This document shows positions 51,344 through 54,425 of a DNA stretch of 54,425 bases, piece by piece. Within the stretch, counting starts at the first letter, position 1. Each line of letters begins with the position of its first letter. The notes beneath the pieces are model-generated. The model searched no databases and was not told the origin of the DNA. It was given only the letters and a program-made list of their open reading frames with translations. A program made the translations under genes and the position numbers. The DNA is from Victivallaceae bacterium (GTDB lineage: Bacteria > Verrucomicrobiota > Lentisphaeria > Victivallales > Victivallaceae), in NCBI GenBank assembly GCA_021647315.1, contig JAKIUY010000016.1, positions 1 through 54,425 of the forward strand, given 5' to 3'.

Positions 51344-54109
51344 ATGAATAAAATCGTCACATATTTTGTAATAATTGGTCTGTTTTGTATTGTGAAAGAA
51401 TCATCTGCTCGTAAAAACGAGAATAAATCAACCTTAAAACGTTCAATTGTTTTTAATGGAAATTTTGAAGAAGGCGATAAAAAACCGATTTTTTGGAATA
51501 AGCCTAATCGGATTGTTAAAGGTGAAGTTTTTGATTGTACATGGATGACTGATTCTAAATCCGGAAAATATATTGCAATTGCAATACAGGCTCCAGGTGG
51601 CAGGAGTTTGCAATGGTCTTCTGATCCATTTTCTTTAAATACGGCTAGTTTGGCAGGGCAGGTTCGCATTAAAACTAAATTTACAGAAGGCGGAGACAGT
51701 ATTAATGCCGGTTGCAGGGTAATCATACATTTCAGCAAAGCAGACGGCTCGTATGCTGGCAACAGGGTACTGGCTGTTACTAAGTCTACTCATGATTGGA
51801 AAACTTTTAAATTCTCTATAGATATCCCTAAAAATGCAGTCTCAGCATACATTGTTCTTGGGGCTCTTGGATGCAAAGGTCAATTTTCATTTGATGATCT
51901 CGTTGTCTTTGAAAACACGAAAACAACAGGTGTTTTTGCAGGGCTGGGAAATTCCTCTGTTAAACTTAATCCGAATCACCCGATTATTATCCCGCAACCT
52001 GTTATTGAAAGATATGGAAACATTGTGCGCAAATGGGATTTTAGTGATGCAGTTATTCAATATAAAAATACAGATAAACGGATTGTAGATGCGTTGAAGA
52101 CTTTGCTCGTAGAATCAGGAGTTAAAAATATTGTTTACAGCAGTGCACAAAAAAAATCGAGGTTAACAATTAAAATTACGAATCGGCAATCTTTGTCGAG
52201 TAAGGATGTGCTGCCGGGAGAGCTTGGTAAACAAGGGTATTTTTTACGTATTACTACGAAAGATAACCATACAAATATTCTTCTTTTAGCAGACTCCAAT
52301 GTTGGCAAATTTTACGGTATTCAAACTTTGAAGGCGTGGATTTTAAAAGGGAATTATGTTGATGGCTTTATTTTTGATAAACCTGCTTTTGAAAGACGTG
52401 GTTTAATTTCAGGCAGTCATTCGGTTAGAAGGCTCAATTGGCTGGTTGAGCATAAGTGGAATTTCATTTTTCCGCTTGGTGCACCTCATAATTCTTTTTG
52501 GTTTAGAGGTTTAAATAAAAATGAGAAAAAACAGCATAAACAATTTATTGCAGACTGTAATGATCGTTTTATTGATGTTATTGTTCAAATTCATCCGGGG
52601 TATTATAGAAAAGATTCCAAAGGAAATGTTTTTGGCAAACCATTAAATTTCATAGATACTTCTCTGTACGACGGAATGATGGAACATTTTAAAGACCTTT
52701 ACGCATTGGGTGTTAGAGAGTTCTGCCTTGCCTGGGATGACATGGGCAGATTTGGTGGACAGGACAAGTTTCTCTTTGAAAATGACAAAAGGGCATTCAA
52801 AACCATTGCCAACGCTCAAAGAATTTATACAGAAAGGGTTTACAATGACCTTATGAAATTAGATAAATCTATAAAGTTTTCTGTTATTCCCATGACATAC
52901 TGGTTAGACCACTCCGATTACGAAAAAAAATACCTCAAAGAGTTCAGCAAATTGCCTAAGACAATCGATTTTGTAAACTGTGGAGCATTTAACGAAAAAG
53001 AAATGGCTTACCACCAAAAACTTACCGGCAGAAAGGCTATTATCTGGGATAATTATTTTACACGTTTTGAAAACCTTAAATCCGATTTTGTAAAACCTTA
53101 TGAAATTCATACAGATCCAAAACTTCAGGAACTGACAAATTTATACATGTACCCTGTAATCGACAGACCTATGATTATAGATATTGTTACAGATTTTCTC
53201 TGGAAAGGGAAAGATTTAAATCCTGAACTTTCTGCACAGAGATCTATTTCAAGTATTTTAGGACCTGAATTTGCCGAAACCATTCAACAAGTTGTCAATA
53301 CCGTTGAGGCATTGAAAAGTTCTCCAATTCAAGGGAGTACTTCAGCCGAGAGAATTAAATCTATAGGTATTTTAGTAAAAAAACTTGATAAATTTAAAGT
53401 GAAATTACAAAATGATATCGATGAAAAAATTGCACGCCCTTTTGTTGAGGAAATCATTGCCTTGAAAATGAAACTTAAGCTATACAAAAAAGAATTTCAA
53501 AACAGAGCATTGCCATCAAAAATTCAATTCATGAAAACACCGCCTAAAATTGACGGTATTATCAATGAAAAGGAATGGGCTGCGGCAACTAAATTTTCTG
53601 ATTTCAGAGTTATTATGAAAAAAAGAAAATTCCCGAAACTCGCTGAAAACCAAACAAAAGTGAATTTCGGCTGGGACAAAAAAAATCTCTATATCTCCTT
53701 TTATTGTAAAGAGCCCAATATGAATAAACTCAAATACACTGTAAAAAATAATGATGAAGCTGTTTACCACGATGACTGTATCGAAATCTTCTTTGATACT
53801 CAGAAAAAAGCTGACCAGTATTATCAGATAACAATGAATTCTATAGGAACTGTTTATGATTATTATATTAACAGAGAACCCTGGGATGGTAAGATTGTTC
53901 GAAAACCACATAAAGGTAAAGGCTTTTGGAGCGTGGAAATGTCTATTGCTCTTGATTCTATGAACACAAAGGTCAAACCCGGTGATACCTGGAATTTTAA
54001 TTTCTGCCGAGAACGCTACGCCGGTAAACCTGAATTCAGCTCCTGGGCACTGCTCATAAACCGCTTTCATGAACCACAAAATTTCTGGATGCTTGAATTT
54101 GTCAAGTAA
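51344..54109 (+). CDS. Secreted GH84-like enzyme with CBM9-like tail
   Basis: 921 residues. Signal peptide (KIVTYFVIIGLFCIVKESSA), then a beta-sandwich unit of about 150 residues (NGNFEEGDKKPIFW), a GH84/GH20-style N-terminal domain, and a TIM barrel with Trp464-Asp465-Asp466 in FCLAWDDMG. Paired aspartates at this site are the catalytic residues of GH84 (beta-N-acetylglucosaminidases using substrate-assisted catalysis). The C-terminal about 200 residues (PPKIDGIINEKEWAAATKF, DDCIEIFFDTQKK) form a CBM9-like domain. It likely removes GlcNAc or a related sugar outside the cytoplasm. GH20 or an unclassified family are alternatives. Confidence 0.75.
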   Translation: MNKIVTYFVIIGLFCIVKESSARKNENKSTLKRSIVFNGNFEEGDKKPIFWNKPNRIVKGEVFDCTWMTDSKSGKYIAIAIQAPGGRSLQWSSDPFSLNTASLAGQVRIKTKFTEGGDSINAGCRVIIHFSKADGSYAGNRVLAVTKSTHDWKTFKFSIDIPKNAVSAYIVLGALGCKGQFSFDDLVVFENTKTTGVFAGLGNSSVKLNPNHPIIIPQPVIERYGNIVRKWDFSDAVIQYKNTDKRIVDALKTLLVESGVKNIVYSSAQKKSRLTIKITNRQSLSSKDVLPGELGKQGYFLRITTKDNHTNILLLADSNVGKFYGIQTLKAWILKGNYVDGFIFDKPAFERRGLISGSHSVRRLNWLVEHKWNFIFPLGAPHNSFWFRGLNKNEKKQHKQFIADCNDRFIDVIVQIHPGYYRKDSKGNVFGKPLNFIDTSLYDGMMEHFKDLYALGVREFCLAWDDMGRFGGQDKFLFENDKRAFKTIANAQRIYTERVYNDLMKLDKSIKFSVIPMTYWLDHSDYEKKYLKEFSKLPKTIDFVNCGAFNEKEMAYHQKLTGRKAIIWDNYFTRFENLKSDFVKPYEIHTDPKLQELTNLYMYPVIDRPMIIDIVTDFLWKGKDLNPELSAQRSISSILGPEFAETIQQVVNTVEALKSSPIQGSTSAERIKSIGILVKKLDKFKVKLQNDIDEKIARPFVEEIIALKMKLKLYKKEFQNRALPSKIQFMKTPPKIDGIINEKEWAAATKFSDFRVIMKKRKFPKLAENQTKVNFGWDKKNLYISFYCKEPNMNKLKYTVKNNDEAVYHDDCIEIFFDTQKKADQYYQITMNSIGTVYDYYINREPWDGKIVRKPHKGKGFWSVEMSIALDSMNTKVKPGDTWNFNFCRERYAGKPEFSSWALLINRFHEPQNFWMLEFVK

Positions 54110-54188
54110 TTCAAGGTTGATAGGACTGGACTAAACTCAAAATTAAGCTCGCCCATCTAAGCTTAACGGTTACAGTTTAATCTGTCCC

Positions 54189-54425
54189 TTAGTGCACCAA
54201 GGTCTGCCATTTCTTGACATCCTGTTTGATAGTCAATGAACTGACCAAACCACGGGTGACTTTTATATGAGCAATACTCATTGTGAATGTCGGATCATTG
54301 TTCCTGGAAGATACTGGTATAGAGAAATATTTATTGCCCAAATCCTGTTGAGCCAGTTTAGTGACAGAGCCTTGTCCAACAATCTCATCATTGACATAAA
54401 TTATCACATCTTTGTCACGATTTAT
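54189..54425 (-). CDS. C-terminal fragment of a LamG-like protein
   Basis: Runs off the right edge; only the last 78 codons are present. VIIYVNDEIVGQGSVTKL and FTMSIAHIKVTRGLV read like the last strands of a laminin-G/concanavalin-A-like domain, of the kind common in sugar-binding or sulfatase-associated proteins of this group. It converges on the GH84-like gene with an 80-bp gap. Confidence 0.5.
   Translation of the reverse strand: MNRDKDVIIYVNDEIVGQGSVTKLAQQDLGNKYFSIPVSSRNNDPTFTMSIAHIKVTRGLVSSLTIKQDVKKWQTLVH

Noticed and set aside
54180..54225. Third copy of repeat B
   Set aside because: TCTGCCATTTCTTGACATCC resembles the start of repeat B, but the similarity is short and it lies in a coding frame.

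Overview
The window looks like a chromosomal segment from a member of the PVC group, most likely Lentisphaerae (Victivallales-like). The evidence is several short proteins with prepilin-type N-termini of the FTLIELLVV...LNKAR type, a sugar-degradation locus with a GH84-like/CBM9-like enzyme, an oleA-oleB pair, a cobalamin-type ribonucleotide reductase, and intergenic spaces full of short palindromic repeats. This is inference from protein features; no 16S or marker tree is available here.

Layout. 0.8-4.9 kb: a zinc-type dehydrogenase, an aldo/keto reductase and a large unrecognised enzyme that may have a TIM barrel, all on +. 5.2-8.8 kb (-): a CDF metal transporter, a divergent NAD-dependent DNA ligase and a LolA-like secreted protein. 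9.9-12.2 kb (-): nrdJ with a candidate NrdR box. 13.2-22.9 kb (+): a pseudopilin locus, with one GspG-like gene followed by two successive H-I-J-type cassettes that are old duplicates, a 1058-aa GspK-like protein and small secreted proteins. 24.2-26.9 kb (-): oleB, oleA and a zinc-ribbon membrane protein. 27.1-28.4 kb (-): an FmdB-type zinc ribbon and a NusG/RfaH-like factor, separated by a large palindrome.

29.1-40.2 kb (+) is the most interesting part. It encodes a TolR-like protein, a 966-aa membrane scaffold, a lipoprotein, an FHA/GYF-like/zinc-ribbon/TRAFAC-type GTPase, a GAP1-N2-like protein with a membrane anchor, a MotA/TolQ/ExbB channel and a second TolR-like protein, with recQ 16 bp behind. 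I read this as a GTPase-centred, envelope-spanning predicted conflict or stress system that may use an ion-motive-force motor. The GTPase/GAP1 pairing belongs to a class predicted computationally; this combination with two TolR-like subunits and a scaffold does not match anything I know to be characterised.

43.2-46.7 kb carries recO, cysE, yggS and panE (housekeeping). 47.0-54.1 kb is a carbohydrate locus: a divergent AraC regulator and PHP hydrolase, a prepilin-like protein, two secreted or binding proteins, and a GH84-like enzyme with a CBM9-like tail. A truncated gene runs off the right edge.

Intergenic DNA holds at least seven repeat families. The clearest is a 91-bp imperfect palindrome in three nearly identical copies (4971, 46771, 50259). 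No tRNA, rRNA, CRISPR array or intact transposase gene was seen.
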